DNA from: Pseudomonas sp. IPO3778
GTDB lineage: Bacteria > Pseudomonadota > Gammaproteobacteria > Pseudomonadales > Pseudomonadaceae
DNA length: 64,000 nucleotides
Direction of reading: 5' to 3'
Assembly (NCBI RefSeq): GCF_013386825.1
Contig: NZ_JACARC010000030.1
Span: 1-64,000, forward strand
Shown here: positions 18,565-29,438 of the stretch, in pieces
How positions within the stretch are numbered: the stretch's first letter is position 1
Layout of the letters: every line of letters starts with the position of its first letter
Made by a program: the position numbers and the translations under genes
Notes under the pieces: model-generated
The model's database searches: none
Seen by the model: the letters and a program-made list of their open reading frames with translations, nothing else
What the model was told of the DNA's origin: nothing

Positions 18565-19625
18565 CGCTCGGCGTGCTGGTTCAGCGCCCATTCCACATGT
18601 TCGCGTACCAGTTCCGAGGGGTATTCCCGGCGCGCCTTCAACGCCTCCAGTACCGGAATGCTCGACGGCGCATTGCCCAGACCCACCGCCAGGTTACGCA
18701 ACCAGCGCTCATAACCGGCGCGGCGTAGGGGTGAACCTTCGGTGTTGCTGAGGAACTTGTCTTCGTCCCACATGAATAATTCAGCCAGTTCTGCGTTATC
18801 CAGATTGTGCCGCGGCTTGAAATCGCCTTCGTCGGTAGGCCGGGCGAAACGATTCCACGGGCAAACGATCTGACAGTCATCGCAGCCAAACACCCGGTTG
18901 CCGATCAGGGGGCGCAGCTCCTCGGGGATCGCGCTTTTCAGCTCGATGGTCAGGTAGGAAATACAGCGCCGGGCATCCAGTACGTAAGGCCCGACGAAGG
19001 CGTTGGTGGGGCAGATGTCCAGGCAGGCGGTGCAGCGGCCGCAGTGTTCGGTAGCGTGGGGCGGGTCGACCGGCAACGGCAGGTCGACAAACAGCTCGCT
19101 CAGAAAGAAGTAGCTGCCCGCCTTGCGGTTGAGTACCAGGGTGTTCTTGCCGATCCAGCCCAGCCCGGCCTGTTCGGCAATGGCTTTTTCCAGCACGGGG
19201 GCGCTGTCGACGAACGCACGAAAGCCGAACGGGCCGATCTGCGCTTGAATGCGGTCCGCCAGTTGCTGCACGCGCTTGCGGATCAGCTTGTGGTAATCGC
19301 GGCCCAGGGCGTAGCGGGAGATGTAGGCTTTTTCCGGTTTGGCCAGCAGTTGGGCCATTTGCGTGTCGCCCGGCAGGTAGTCCATGCGCAGGGACACCAC
19401 GCGCAAGGTGCCGGGCACCAGTTCTTCCGGGTGTGAGCGCTTGCTGCCATGGGCGCCCATGTACTCCATTTCGCCGTGGTAGCCGGCCTCGAGCCAGCGT
19501 TGCAGGTGTTGTTCATGCTCGGCGAGGTCCAGGCCGCTGATGCCCACTTGTTGAAAACCCAGCTCACGGCCCCAGTCTTTGATCGATTGGGCGAGGGCGG
19601 GCAGGTCGTAGGTAATAGCAGGCAT
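18543..19625 (-). CDS. queG: Epoxyqueuosine reductase QueG
   Basis: A 360-residue cobalamin-dependent, iron-sulfur enzyme that makes queuosine from epoxyqueuosine in the wobble base of certain tRNAs. Two 4Fe-4S clusters are shown by CGRCTACLDICPTNAF and CDDCQIVCPWNRF. FVDSAPVLEKAIAEQAGLGWIGKNT is the family signature. I chose ATG 19625 (MPAITYD); a much longer open frame exists upstream but runs across nnrD on the other strand and is not part of the family. Divergent from nnrD, as in many gamma-proteobacteria. Confidence 0.95.
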   Translation of the reverse strand: MPAITYDLPALAQSIKDWGRELGFQQVGISGLDLAEHEQHLQRWLEAGYHGEMEYMGAHGSKRSHPEELVPGTLRVVSLRMDYLPGDTQMAQLLAKPEKAYISRYALGRDYHKLIRKRVQQLADRIQAQIGPFGFRAFVDSAPVLEKAIAEQAGLGWIGKNTLVLNRKAGSYFFLSELFVDLPLPVDPPHATEHCGRCTACLDICPTNAFVGPYVLDARRCISYLTIELKSAIPEELRPLIGNRVFGCDDCQIVCPWNRFARPTDEGDFKPRHNLDNAELAELFMWDEDKFLSNTEGSPLRRAGYERWLRNLAVGLGNAPSSIPVLEALKARREYPSELVREHVEWALNQHAERQCTSSL

Positions 19626-19653
19626 GAACAAGAGAAACCGCAGGTTAGATGCG

Positions 19654-19659
19654 TATAAT
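19654..19659 (+). promoter_or_regulatory. -10-like TATAAT before nnrD
   Basis: A perfect TATAAT lies 28 bases before the nnrD ATG in the 62-base divergent gap. No convincing TTGACA-like -35 is seen at 16-18 bases, so strength and start point are uncertain. Confidence 0.4.
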
Positions 19660-19687
19660 TCTGCCAGACATCGGAGCTTGAAGACGC

Positions 19688-20548
19688 ATGCCGCAGACAA
19701 AACACGAAATACCCGACGTTCAGCACCTGTTGCCCGGCCAATTGCCGCAACTCGCTGCGCGTTCCCCGGACGCCCATAAAGGCCAGTTCGGCCATGTATT
19801 GCTGATCGGAGGCGACCGGGGTTTTGGCGGCGCCGCCTTGCTCGGCACCGAGAGCGCCCTGCGCAGCGGTGCCGGCCTGGTTTCCCTGGCGACCCGCAGC
19901 GAGCATGTTGCGGCGGCACTGGCGCGGTTGCCGGAAGTGATGACCGTGGGCGTGCACTCGGCCAATCAATTGATGGGCCTGCTGGAAAAGGTTTCCGTGA
20001 TCGTTATCGGCCCGGGCCTGGGGGAGGCCTCCTGGGGCAAAAGCCTGCTGTCGGTGGCGGCCAATGCCAGGCAGCCGCAAGTCTGGGACGCCGATGCCCT
20101 TAACCTGCTGGCGGCGGGCAACGTCAGCCTGCCGGCCAATTGCGTGATCACCCCGCATCCCGGGGAAGCGGCCCGCTTGATGGGGATTTCGACCGCCGAG
20201 GTTCAGGCTGATCGCCTGAACGTGGCCCGCGCGCTGAGCCAGAAATTCAATGCGGTGGCGATCCTCAAGGGCGCCGGCAGCTTGATCGCCAGCCCGGACG
20301 GTCGCGTTGCCCGCTGTGATCAGGGCCACCCGGCAATGGCAACGGCCGGCCTGGGCGACGTGTTGGCCGGCCTGGTCGGTGCTTTACTGGCTCAAGGCAT
20401 GCCGGCGTTTGATGCGGCCTGTCTGGCGGTCTGGTTGCATGCCACTGCCGGTGATCGTCAAGGCACCTTTGGTCGCGGGCTGGCCGCCAGTGACCTGATT
20501 CCCGCCATTCGTCAGTTGCTGGAGGAGCAATCGCCGTGTCTGAAGTAA
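19688..20548 (+). CDS. nnrD: ADP-dependent NAD(P)H-hydrate dehydratase
   Basis: A 286-residue ribokinase-like enzyme that dehydrates NAD(P)HX, damaged hydrated cofactor, using ADP or ATP. Signatures are GHVLLIGGDRGFGGAALL, VITPHPGEAARL, AILKGAGSLIA and GLGDVLAGLVGALLAQG. Only the dehydratase (YjeF C-terminal) domain is present; the epimerase domain to which it is fused in E. coli is absent here. The 3' end overlaps tsaE by 13 bases, and the GGAGGAG within its last codons is the tsaE ribosome-binding site. It opens the long nnrD-to-hflC run. Confidence 0.92.
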   Translation: MPQTKHEIPDVQHLLPGQLPQLAARSPDAHKGQFGHVLLIGGDRGFGGAALLGTESALRSGAGLVSLATRSEHVAAALARLPEVMTVGVHSANQLMGLLEKVSVIVIGPGLGEASWGKSLLSVAANARQPQVWDADALNLLAAGNVSLPANCVITPHPGEAARLMGISTAEVQADRLNVARALSQKFNAVAILKGAGSLIASPDGRVARCDQGHPAMATAGLGDVLAGLVGALLAQGMPAFDAACLAVWLHATAGDRQGTFGRGLAASDLIPAIRQLLEEQSPCLK

Positions 20549-21006
20549 TCCTTTTCCTGGCCGATGAAGAGGCCATGGTCGCGCTTGGCACCCGTATTGC
20601 CCAGGTGACGAAAGGCTCGGGTCTGATCTTTCTGGAAGGCGATTTGGGCGCCGGGAAAACCACCTTGTCCCGGGGCATCATTCGCGGGCTGGGGCACCCG
20701 GGTGCGGTGAAGAGCCCTACGTTCACCTTGGTAGAACCTTACGAAATTGGCGCCGTGCGAGCGTTCCACTTCGACCTGTATCGCCTGGTGGATCCTGAGG
20801 AGCTGGAGTACATGGGCATTCGCGATTACTTCGATGAGGACGCTTTGTGCCTGATCGAGTGGCCAGATAAAGGCACAGGCTTTTTGCCAAAGCCGGACCT
20901 GACCATTACCATTACCCCGCATAAGCATGGACGTCAGCTGAAGTTGTTGTCCCAGAGCGTGCGCGCAGAGTCGTGGTGCGCAGCCTTGGCATTGGAATTC
21001 AAATAA
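20536..21006 (+). CDS. tsaE: tRNA t6A37 threonylcarbamoyltransferase complex ATPase TsaE
   Basis: A 156-residue P-loop ATPase that works with TsaB and TsaD to make t6A at position 37 of ANN-decoding tRNAs. Walker A is GDLGAGKTTLSRG (about residues 35-47), then SPTFTLVEPY, the switch-like FHFDLYRL and the Walker B-like CLIEWPDKG. The start is GTG at 20536, inside the end of nnrD, with GGAGGAG nine bases upstream. Length is typical. Confidence 0.95.
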   Translation: MSEVILFLADEEAMVALGTRIAQVTKGSGLIFLEGDLGAGKTTLSRGIIRGLGHPGAVKSPTFTLVEPYEIGAVRAFHFDLYRLVDPEELEYMGIRDYFDEDALCLIEWPDKGTGFLPKPDLTITITPHKHGRQLKLLSQSVRAESWCAALALEFK

Positions 21007-21021
21007 TTGATGGGGTTAGGT

Positions 21022-22443
21022 ATGCGCTTTCGCGCGTTGGTTACTGTCGTAGGGGTGTTGCTTGCGGCAATGACTTTCAATGCACTGGCGGCCTCACAGG
21101 TGAAAAGTGTTCGCCTGTGGCGGGCACCGGATAACACGCGACTGGTATTCGACCTGTCTGGCCCGGTTCAGCACAGCGTCTTCACCCTTACGGCGCCCGA
21201 TCGCCTGGTGATTGATATCAACGGTGCGACCCTGGCCGCGCCGTTGAAAGTTGCCATGGCCAATACCCCGATCACCGCGATGCGCTCGGCTCAACGTACG
21301 CCGACCGATCTGCGGGTGGTCATCGACCTGAAAAAGGCCGTGACCCCGAAAAGTTTTGTACTGGCGCCCAACGCGCAATATGGCAACCGGCTGGTGGTCG
21401 ACCTGTACGACAATGCCGCCGATGCCGCACCGCCGCCTGCGCCCACCCCAAGCGTTGCGACGATACCTGCGGTGCCGGTCAACCAGTCGCAACCTCAGGT
21501 CAAGTTGCCGCCGCTGCCACCGGCTCCGTCGGGCAAGCGTGACATCATCGTGGTCATCGATGCCGGTCACGGCGGGGAAGATCCGGGTGCCTCGGGCTCT
21601 CGCGGCCAGCATGAAAAAGACGTGGTGCTGGCCATCGCCCGCGAACTGCAGCGCCAGATCAATGGCATGAAAGGCTACCGCGCCGAGCTGACCCGTACCG
21701 GCGACTACTTTATTCCGCTGCGTGGCCGTACCGAAATCGCCCGCAAGAAGGGCGCCGACCTGTTCGTCTCGATCCACGCCGACGCCGCGCCTTCGGCGGC
21801 TGCGTTTGGCGCCTCGGTGTTTGCCCTGTCTGATCGCGGGGCCACGTCCGAGACAGCCCGTTGGCTGGCGGACAGTGAAAACCGTTCCGACCTGATCGGC
21901 GGGGCCGGCAACGTCTCCCTGGATGACAAGGACAAAATGCTCGCCGGCGTGCTGCTCGACTTGTCGATGACCGCCTCGCTGACCTCCAGCCTGAACGTCG
22001 GGCAGAAAGTCCTGAGCAATATTGGCCGCGTTACCTCGCTGCACAAGCAGCGCGTGGAGCAGGCCGGGTTTATGGTGCTCAAGTCGCCGGACATTCCATC
22101 GATCCTGGTGGAAACCGGGTTTATCTCCAACTCCAATGAAGCCTCGAAGCTGGCGTCTGCCAGTCACCAGCAGGCGCTGGCGCGCTCCATCAGCGCCGGT
22201 GTTCGCCAGTTCTTCCAGCAGAACCCGCCGCCGGGCACTTATATCGCCTGGTTGCGTGATTCCGGGAAGATCGCCCAGGGCCCGCGCGACCATCGTGTGC
22301 AGCCGGGTGACACCCTGGCAATGCTGGCGGTGCGCTTCCAGGTGTCTGCGGCGACTTTGCGCAGTGCCAACAACCTGAAGACCGATGAATTGAAAGTCGG
22401 CCAGGTGTTGACCATCCCTGGCACTGAACTGGCGGCGCAATAA
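21022..22443 (+). CDS. amiB: N-acetylmuramoyl-L-alanine amidase AmiB
   Basis: A periplasmic zinc amidase, 473 residues from this start, that splits septal peptidoglycan during cell separation. The signal peptide is [23 protein letters not shown]. It is followed by an AMIN targeting domain (about 25-125), a Pro-rich linker, and an Amidase_3 catalytic domain ([13 protein letters not shown] with the first zinc His, then ELTRTGD and LFVSIHADA). A single LysM ([26 protein letters not shown]) closes the protein. ATG 21010 is an alternative start four codons earlier; I prefer 21022 because it puts the basic residues at the very start of the signal. The stop overlaps mutL by one base. Confidence 0.93.
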   Translation: MRFRALVTVVGVLLAAMTFNALAASQVKSVRLWRAPDNTRLVFDLSGPVQHSVFTLTAPDRLVIDINGATLAAPLKVAMANTPITAMRSAQRTPTDLRVVIDLKKAVTPKSFVLAPNAQYGNRLVVDLYDNAADAAPPPAPTPSVATIPAVPVNQSQPQVKLPPLPPAPSGKRDIIVVIDAGHGGEDPGASGSRGQHEKDVVLAIARELQRQINGMKGYRAELTRTGDYFIPLRGRTEIARKKGADLFVSIHADAAPSAAAFGASVFALSDRGATSETARWLADSENRSDLIGGAGNVSLDDKDKMLAGVLLDLSMTASLTSSLNVGQKVLSNIGRVTSLHKQRVEQAGFMVLKSPDIPSILVETGFISNSNEASKLASASHQQALARSISAGVRQFFQQNPPPGTYIAWLRDSGKIAQGPRDHRVQPGDTLAMLAVRFQVSAATLRSANNLKTDELKVGQVLTIPGTELAAQ

Positions 22444-24355
22444 TGAGCGAAACAGTCCTGAGCAACACCTCGCGCATTGAACTGCTCAGCCCGCGCCTGG
22501 CTAACCAGATCGCGGCGGGCGAGGTGGTCGAACGGCCAGCCTCGGTGATCAAGGAGTTGCTGGAAAACAGCATCGACTCCGGGGCCAAGCGTATTGACGT
22601 CGACGTCGAGTTGGGCGGCGTCAAGCTGCTGCGGGTGCGCGACGACGGCAGTGGGATTTCCTCCGATGACCTGCCGCTGGCCCTGGCGCGTCACGCCACC
22701 AGCAAGATTCGCGACCTGGAAGACCTTGAACGGGTGATGAGCCTCGGGTTTCGCGGTGAAGCCTTGGCTTCCATCAGCTCCGTGGCCCGCCTGACCCTGA
22801 CGTCTCGCACCCGTGACGCCGACCAGGCGTGGCAGGTGGAGACCGAAGGCCGCGACATGGCCCCACGGGTCCAGCCGGCGGCGCATCCGGTGGGCACTTC
22901 GGTGGAAGTGCGTGACCTGTTCTTCAACACCCCGGCACGGCGCAAATTCCTCAAGGCCGAGAAAACCGAATTCGATCACCTTCAGGAAGTCATCAAGCGC
23001 CTGGCTCTGGCCCGGTTTGATGTGGCGTTCCATCTGCGTCACAACGGCAAGACCATTCTCAGCCTGCACGAGGCCCATGATGATGCAGCTCGTGCGCGGC
23101 GTGTCTCGGCCATCTGCGGTGCAGGGTTCCTGGAGCAGGCGCTGCCGATCGAGATTGAGCGCAATGGCTTGCGCCTGTGGGGTTGGGTGGGGTTGCCGAC
23201 CTTCTCCCGCAGTCAAGCAGACTTGCAGTACTTCTTTGTGAATGGCCGGGCGGTACGGGACAAACTGGTGGCCCACGCGGTGCGCCAGGCCTACCGTGAC
23301 GTATTGTTCAACGGGCGGCACCCGACCTTCGTGCTGTTTTTTGAGGTCGACCCCTCGGTGGTTGACGTTAACGTGCACCCGACCAAGCATGAAGTGCGCT
23401 TCCGTGACGGGCGCATGGTCCACGACTTCCTCTACGGCACCCTGCACCGCGCCCTGGGCGATGTGCGCCCGGATGATCAACTGTCGGCGCCGATTGTCAC
23501 GGCGATTGTCCGTCCTTCGGGACCGGAAGCCGGTGAATTCGGGCCTCAGGGCGAAATGAGCCTGGCAGCCAACCTGCTGCAATCGCCGCAAGCCCAGCCG
23601 AGCTATACAGCGCCTGGCTCAGGAGCTGGCGCCGGTTATCAGTACCAATACACACCGCGCCCGCAATCGGCGGTGCCGGTGGCCGAGGCGCAGGCAGCCT
23701 ATCGCGAGTTTTTTGCGCCGCTGCCCGGTGCCGAGTCGGGTGCTGCGGCCTTGCCGGAAGGCCAGGGCGATGTGCCGCCGTTGGGTTACGCATTGGCCCA
23801 GCTCAAGGGCATCTACATCCTTGCTGAAAATGCCCATGGCCTGGTGCTGGTGGACATGCACGCCGCTCACGAGCGGATCATGTACGAGCGCCTGAAGATC
23901 GCCATGGCCAGCGAAGGCTTGAGCGGCCAGCCGCTGCTGGTGCCGGAGTCCCTGGCGGTCAGCCAGCGCGAGGCCGATTGCGCCGAAGAGCACCTCAGCG
24001 TGTTCCAGAAGCTGGGCTTTGAGCTGCAGCGCCTGGGCCCGGAAACCCTGGCTATCCGGCAGATCCCGGCCTTGCTCAAACAGGCCGAGGCCAACCGGTT
24101 GGTGGCCGACGTGCTGGCCGACCTGATGGAATACGGCACCAGTGACCGGATCCAGGCCCACATCAATGAACTGCTTGGCACCATGGCCTGCCACGGCGCC
24201 ATCCGCGCCAACCGCCGCCTGGCCCTGCCGGAAATGAACGGCCTGCTGCGGGACATGGAAAACACCGAACGCAGTGGCCAGTGCAACCATGGCCGGCCGA
24301 CCTGGACCCAAATGGGCCTGGACGACCTGGACAAACTCTTCTTGCGCGGCCGTTG

Positions 24356-24356
<1 letters not shown>
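22443..24356 (+). CDS. mutL: DNA mismatch repair protein MutL
   Basis: A 637-residue GHKL ATPase that couples MutS mismatch recognition to strand removal. N-terminal motifs: [26 protein letters not shown] and [12 protein letters not shown] variable Pro/Gln/Ala-rich linker covers roughly 340-440. The C-terminal domain contains [12 protein letters not shown] starting at Asp471, a variant of the MutL endonuclease motif DQHA(X)2E(X)4E. Pseudomonads lack MutH, so a nicking MutL is expected. It starts in the stop of amiB (TAATG) and its TGA overlaps the ATG of miaA. Confidence 0.96.
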
Positions 24357-25327
<971 letters not shown>

Positions 25328-25421
25328 GTCCTTGCAATTGCCGTCTATCCTTGGGGGTGTGACGGCCATGAGCTATCTATTTTCCGATTTTTTATTATTG
25401 ATCCTTAAAGGAGTGCGGCAC

Positions 25422-25685
25422 ATGTCAAAAGGGCATTCGCTACAAGACCCTTACTTGAATACTTTACGTAAAGAGAAAGTTGGGGTTTCCATCTATCTGG
25501 TCAACGGTATCAAGCTGCAAGGTACGATCGAGTCGTTCGACCAGTTCGTGATCCTGCTGAAAAACACCGTAAGCCAGATGGTTTACAAGCACGCTATCTC
25601 GACCGTAGTGCCGGTTCGTCCAATTCGTCTGCCTAGCGCAACCGAAGAACAGGGTGACGCCGAGCCTGCACCGGGTAACGCCTGA
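25422..25685 (+). CDS. hfq: RNA chaperone Hfq
   Basis: An 87-residue hexameric RNA-binding protein that pairs sRNAs with mRNAs and, in pseudomonads, acts with Crc on A-rich motifs for catabolite repression. The N-terminus is [20 protein letters not shown]. The Sm1 motif spans [19 protein letters not shown] and the Sm2 motif is [10 protein letters not shown]. The C-terminal tail is short, as usual in Pseudomonas, compared with 102 residues in E. coli. The start at 25422 follows AAAGGAG; the open frame extends 30 codons upstream but without family sequence. Confidence 0.98.
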   Translation: MSKGHSLQDPYLNTLRKEKVGVSIYLVNGIKLQGTIESFDQFVILLKNTVSQMVYKHAISTVVPVRPIRLPSATEEQGDAEPAPGNA

Positions 25686-25697
25686 TAGGAGTCTCCT

Positions 25698-26999
25698 TTG
25701 TTCTTTGAGCGCCACGGTGGTGGTGAGCGAGTGATCCTCGTTCACTTGGATGGACAGGACCCTGAGGCGCGCGAAGATCCGCAGGAGTTTCAGGAGTTGG
25801 CAAATTCGGCCGGCGCCGAGACCGTCGCGTTTTTTAACGTGCCGCGTCATCGGCCAACCGCCAAATTCCTGATTGGCAGCGGCAAGGTCGAGGAGTTGCG
25901 CGACCTGGTTCATGCCGAAAAGGCCGATCTGGTGATTTTCAATCACATCCTCACGCCCAGTCAGGAACGTAACCTCGAACGTGTCTTCGAGTGTCGCGTG
26001 ATCGACCGCACGGGTCTGATTCTCGATATTTTCGCCCAACGCGCCCGTACCCATGAAGGCAAGCTCCAGGTCGAACTGGCCCAGCTTGACCACATGAGCA
26101 CCCGGCTGGTTCGTGGCTGGACTCACCTTGAGCGTCAGGGTGGCGGTATCGGCATGCGTGGCCCGGGTGAAACCCAGTTGGAAACCGACCGGCGTCTGCT
26201 GCGGGTGCGCCTGCGACAGATCAAGGGCCGCCTGGAGAAGGTGCGCAGCCAGCGCGAGCAATCGCGACGTGGCCGCATGCGGGCGGATATCCCTACCGTT
26301 TCCCTGGTGGGTTATACCAACGCCGGCAAGTCCACACTGTTCAACAACGTGACGAAATCCGACGTGTACGCCGCCGACCAACTGTTTGCGACCCTCGACC
26401 CGACCTTGCGCCGTCTGGAACTGGACGACCTGGGGCCGATTGTCCTGGCCGATACCGTGGGTTTCATTCGTCACTTGCCCCACAAGCTGGTCGAGGCATT
26501 TCGGTCTACGCTCGAAGAGTCGAGCAATTCCGACCTGCTGTTGCACGTGATCGATGCGGCCGAACCGGATCGCATGTTGCAGATTGAACAGGTCATGGTG
26601 GTACTGGGCGAGATTGGTGCCCAGGACTTGCCGATCCTCGAGGTCTATAACAAACTCGATTTGCTTGAAGGCGTTGAGCCACAAATCCAGCGCGACGAAA
26701 ACGGCAAGCCCCAGCGGGTCTGGCTGTCGGCGCGTGATGGCAGTGGCCTGGAATTACTCGAACAAGCCATTGCCGAGCTGTTGGGCAGCGATTTGTTTGT
26801 TGGCACCTTGCGCTTGCCTCAGCGTTTTGCTCGACTGCGTGCACAGTTTTTCGAATTGGGCGCGGTACAGAAAGAAGAACACGACGAAGAAGGTGTCAGC
26901 TTGCTGGCCGTTCGAATACCTCGCACGGAGCTGAATCGGCTGGTTAGCCGGGAAGGCGTTGTGCCGGCGGAGTTCATCGAACAACACACTTTGCAATAA
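25698..26999 (+). CDS. hflX: Ribosome-associated GTPase HflX
   Basis: A 433-residue GTPase that splits or rescues stalled 70S ribosomes under heat and antibiotic stress. The N-terminal HflX domain includes FLIGSGKVEEL and the RQGGGIGMRGPGETQLETDRRLL signature. The G domain follows: G1 GYTNAGKSTLFN, G3 ADTVGFIRHLPHKLVEAF and G4 YNKLDLL. The start is TTG at 25698, seven bases after AGGAG, giving LFFERHGGGERVILVHLDG; no other start gives the full N-terminus. It sits 12 bases after hfq in the conserved hfq-hflX-hflK-hflC order. Confidence 0.95.
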   Translation: MFFERHGGGERVILVHLDGQDPEAREDPQEFQELANSAGAETVAFFNVPRHRPTAKFLIGSGKVEELRDLVHAEKADLVIFNHILTPSQERNLERVFECRVIDRTGLILDIFAQRARTHEGKLQVELAQLDHMSTRLVRGWTHLERQGGGIGMRGPGETQLETDRRLLRVRLRQIKGRLEKVRSQREQSRRGRMRADIPTVSLVGYTNAGKSTLFNNVTKSDVYAADQLFATLDPTLRRLELDDLGPIVLADTVGFIRHLPHKLVEAFRSTLEESSNSDLLLHVIDAAEPDRMLQIEQVMVVLGEIGAQDLPILEVYNKLDLLEGVEPQIQRDENGKPQRVWLSARDGSGLELLEQAIAELLGSDLFVGTLRLPQRFARLRAQFFELGAVQKEEHDEEGVSLLAVRIPRTELNRLVSREGVVPAEFIEQHTLQ

Positions 27000-27095
27000 A
27001 AGCCTGAGAAAGCGGTTGTGCCGCTGTGGCAGGCATTCTGTAGCATTGGTCGGCGCGCCGTGGGTGCGTCTTTGCTTTATCAGATGGAGAGCGCT

Positions 27096-28271
27096 ATGGC
27101 TTGGAATGAGCCGGGTGGCAACTCGAATAATCAGGATCCTTGGGGTGGTAAACGCCGCAATAATGGCGACCGCAAGGGGCCACCAGATCTCGACGAGGCC
27201 TTCCGAAAGCTGCAGGAAAGCCTGAATGGGTTGTTCGGTGGTGGAAAAAAACGTGGTGGTGACGAAGGCGGTCGTACGAGCAAGGGCGGTGGTTACGGCC
27301 TGCTTGGCATCGGCCTTGTCGTGCTGGCGGCCGTCTGGCTGTACAGCGCCGTCTATGTGGTGGACGAGCAGGAGCAAGCCGTGGTGCTGCGCTTCGGCAA
27401 GTACTACGAGACTGTCGGCCCCGGCCTGAACATCTACTTCCCGCCGATCGACAAGAAGTACATGGAGAACGTCACGCGTGAGCGTGCCTACACCAAGCAG
27501 GGCCAGATGCTGACCGAAGACGAGAACATCGTCGAAGTGCCGCTGACCGTGCAGTACAAGATCAGCAACCTGCAGGATTTTGTGCTGAACGTCGATCAGC
27601 CGGAAATCAGCCTGCAGCAAGCGACGGAAAGCGCCCTGCGTCACGTGGTGGGTTCCACCGCAATGGACCAGGTGCTGACCGAAGGCCGTGAGTTGATGGC
27701 CAGCGAGATCAAGGAACGCCTGCAACGGTTCCTCGATACCTATCGCACCGGCATCACCGTCACCCAGGTCAACATACAGAGCGCCGCTGCACCGCGTGAA
27801 GTACAGGAAGCCTTCGATGACGTGATCCGTGCCCGTGAAGACGAGCAGCGTTCGCGCAACCAGGCTGAAACCTACGCCAACGGCGTCGTGCCGGAAGCTC
27901 GTGGTCAGGCCCAGCGCATCCTTGAGGATGCCAACGGTTACCGCGACGAAGTGGTCTCCCGCGCCAAGGGTGAGGCAGATCGTTTCACCAAGCTGGTGGC
28001 CGAGTACCGCAAGGCACCGGAAGTCACTCGTGAGCGTCTGTACCTGGACACCATGCAGGAAGTCTTCAGCAACACCAGCAAGGTTCTCGTGACCGGCAGC
28101 AAGGGCGGGCAGAACAACCTGCTGTACCTGCCGCTGGACAAGATGATCGAAGGGGGTCGTAGCGGCACCAGCGCACCGGCTACCGGTTCCAATGCTGCGG
28201 CCAATGAAGCCAGTGCCCGTGCGGCCGCTGACTTGCTGCAACAGCAAACACGTACCAGGGAGAGTCGTTGA
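27096..28271 (+). CDS. hflK: FtsH protease modulator HflK
   Basis: A 391-residue SPFH-domain inner-membrane protein that forms a large cage with HflC around the FtsH protease. The N-terminal 65 residues are hydrophilic and rich in Gly and Asn (MAWNEPGGNSNNQDPWGG, LNGLFGGGKKRGG). One membrane helix (about 70-90) leads to a periplasmic SPFH/band-7 domain (DEQEQAVVLRFGKYYETVGPGL) and a long helical region. The Ala/Thr-rich end is LLQQQTRTRESR. Start chosen at 27096 with GGAGA six bases upstream. Its TGA overlaps the hflC ATG. Confidence 0.95.
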   Translation: MAWNEPGGNSNNQDPWGGKRRNNGDRKGPPDLDEAFRKLQESLNGLFGGGKKRGGDEGGRTSKGGGYGLLGIGLVVLAAVWLYSAVYVVDEQEQAVVLRFGKYYETVGPGLNIYFPPIDKKYMENVTRERAYTKQGQMLTEDENIVEVPLTVQYKISNLQDFVLNVDQPEISLQQATESALRHVVGSTAMDQVLTEGRELMASEIKERLQRFLDTYRTGITVTQVNIQSAAAPREVQEAFDDVIRAREDEQRSRNQAETYANGVVPEARGQAQRILEDANGYRDEVVSRAKGEADRFTKLVAEYRKAPEVTRERLYLDTMQEVFSNTSKVLVTGSKGGQNNLLYLPLDKMIEGGRSGTSAPATGSNAAANEASARAAADLLQQQTRTRESR

Positions 28272-29137
28272 TGAGCAATAAATCGCTGACCGCCCTGATT
28301 GTGGGCGTCGTCGTGGTCATCGCTGCCTGGAACTGCTTCTATATCGTGTCTCAGACCGAGCGCGCGGTGTTGCTGCAATTCGGTCGCGTGGTCCAGGCGG
28401 ATGTCCAGCCGGGCCTGCATGTGAAAGTCCCCTACGTCAACCAGGTGCGCAAGTTCGATGGCCGCCTGATGACCCTGGATGCACCGACACAACGCTTCCT
28501 GACCCTGGAAAAGAAAGCTGTGATGGTTGACGCCTACGCCAAGTGGCGCGTCAAGGATGCCGAGCGCTTCTACACCGCGACCTCCGGCCTCAAGCAGATT
28601 GCGGACGAGCGTTTGTCGCGCCGCCTGGAATCGGGCCTGCGTGACCAGTTTGGTAAGCGCACCCTGCACGAGGTGGTATCCGGTGAACGTGATGCGCTGA
28701 TGGCTGACATCACGCGTTCGTTGAACACCATGGCGGAAAAAGAACTGGGCATCGAAGTGATCGACGTTCGGGTCAAGGCTATCGACCTTCCGAAGGAAGT
28801 GAACCGCAGCGTGTTCGAGCGTATGAGCACCGAGCGTGAGCGCGAGGCTCGTGAGCACCGCGCCAAGGGTAACGAACTGGCAGAAGGGATCCGTGCGGAT
28901 GCCGATCGTCAGCGCCGCGTACTGTTGGCTGAAGCCTATCGCGAGTCTGAAGAGGCCCGTGGTGATGGTGATGCTCAAGCCGCTTCGATCTACTCCAAGG
29001 CGTATGGCCAGGACCAGGAGTTCTACGCGTTCTACCGTAGCCTGCGCGCCTACCGTGAAAGCTTTGCAAATAAAACCGACGTCATGGTGCTTGACCCAAG
29101 TAGCGATTTCTTCCGCTACCTGGAAAAGTCCAAGTAA
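28271..29137 (+). CDS. hflC: FtsH protease modulator HflC
   Basis: A 288-residue partner of HflK. The N-terminal membrane helix (about 6-25, LTALIVGVVVVIAAWNCFYIV) precedes a periplasmic SPFH domain (TERAVLLQFGRVVQADVQPGLH). A helical segment rich in Arg, Glu and Ala follows (STEREREAREHRAKGNELAEG), ending in a YRESFANKTDVMVLDPSSDFFRYL block conserved in HflC. It ends the operon: a terminator lies 87 bases downstream. The small DUF2065 gene that follows hflC in E. coli and P. aeruginosa is not present in the gap before hisZ. Confidence 0.95.
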   Translation: MSNKSLTALIVGVVVVIAAWNCFYIVSQTERAVLLQFGRVVQADVQPGLHVKVPYVNQVRKFDGRLMTLDAPTQRFLTLEKKAVMVDAYAKWRVKDAERFYTATSGLKQIADERLSRRLESGLRDQFGKRTLHEVVSGERDALMADITRSLNTMAEKELGIEVIDVRVKAIDLPKEVNRSVFERMSTEREREAREHRAKGNELAEGIRADADRQRRVLLAEAYRESEEARGDGDAQAASIYSKAYGQDQEFYAFYRSLRAYRESFANKTDVMVLDPSSDFFRYLEKSK

Positions 29138-29438
29138 CCCGCATGTAGTCTGAGAATCGCTCCGTCGGGCGGCTAAAATGCCGGGCGGGGTGATCCTTTC
29201 AGAAAACGGGTGTATGATGCGGCAGCCGGGAAATCCCCGGCTTTTTTGCGTCTGCATGTTTGATTGTGATGTTGCTCTGCAGGCGCCACAGGTTTTTCGA
29301 GGAAAGTGCCCGACGAGGCCGATTGTTGGTCGTTCGTCACGTCGCTCTTGCGCGTGGTTTATGCAGGGGCCGGGTATTTTCTGCTTCACTCAAGGCTCGC
29401 CCGAGGGCTGGCCGCCCGGATCATAGGGGAATGGCGTA
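29138..29438. other. Gap between hflC and hisZ (terminator and probable promoter)
   Basis: About 300 bases with no supportable gene. It contains a -10-like TATGAT at 29213-29218 followed directly by the terminator at 29224-29247. Nothing else recognisable is seen up to the hisZ ribosome-binding site (AGGGGA). The short open frames here have no family features. Confidence 0.5.
29224..29247 (+). terminator. Intrinsic terminator after hflC
   Basis: AGCCGGG, a five-base loop, CCCGGCT, then six T in total. Separates the hfq-hflXKC transcript from hisZ-purA. Confidence 0.8.

Noticed and set aside
29178..29426. 82-codon open frame between hflC and hisZ, considered as the DUF2065 gene
   Set aside because: It crosses the terminator, has no ribosome-binding site and no hydrophobic segments like DUF2065.
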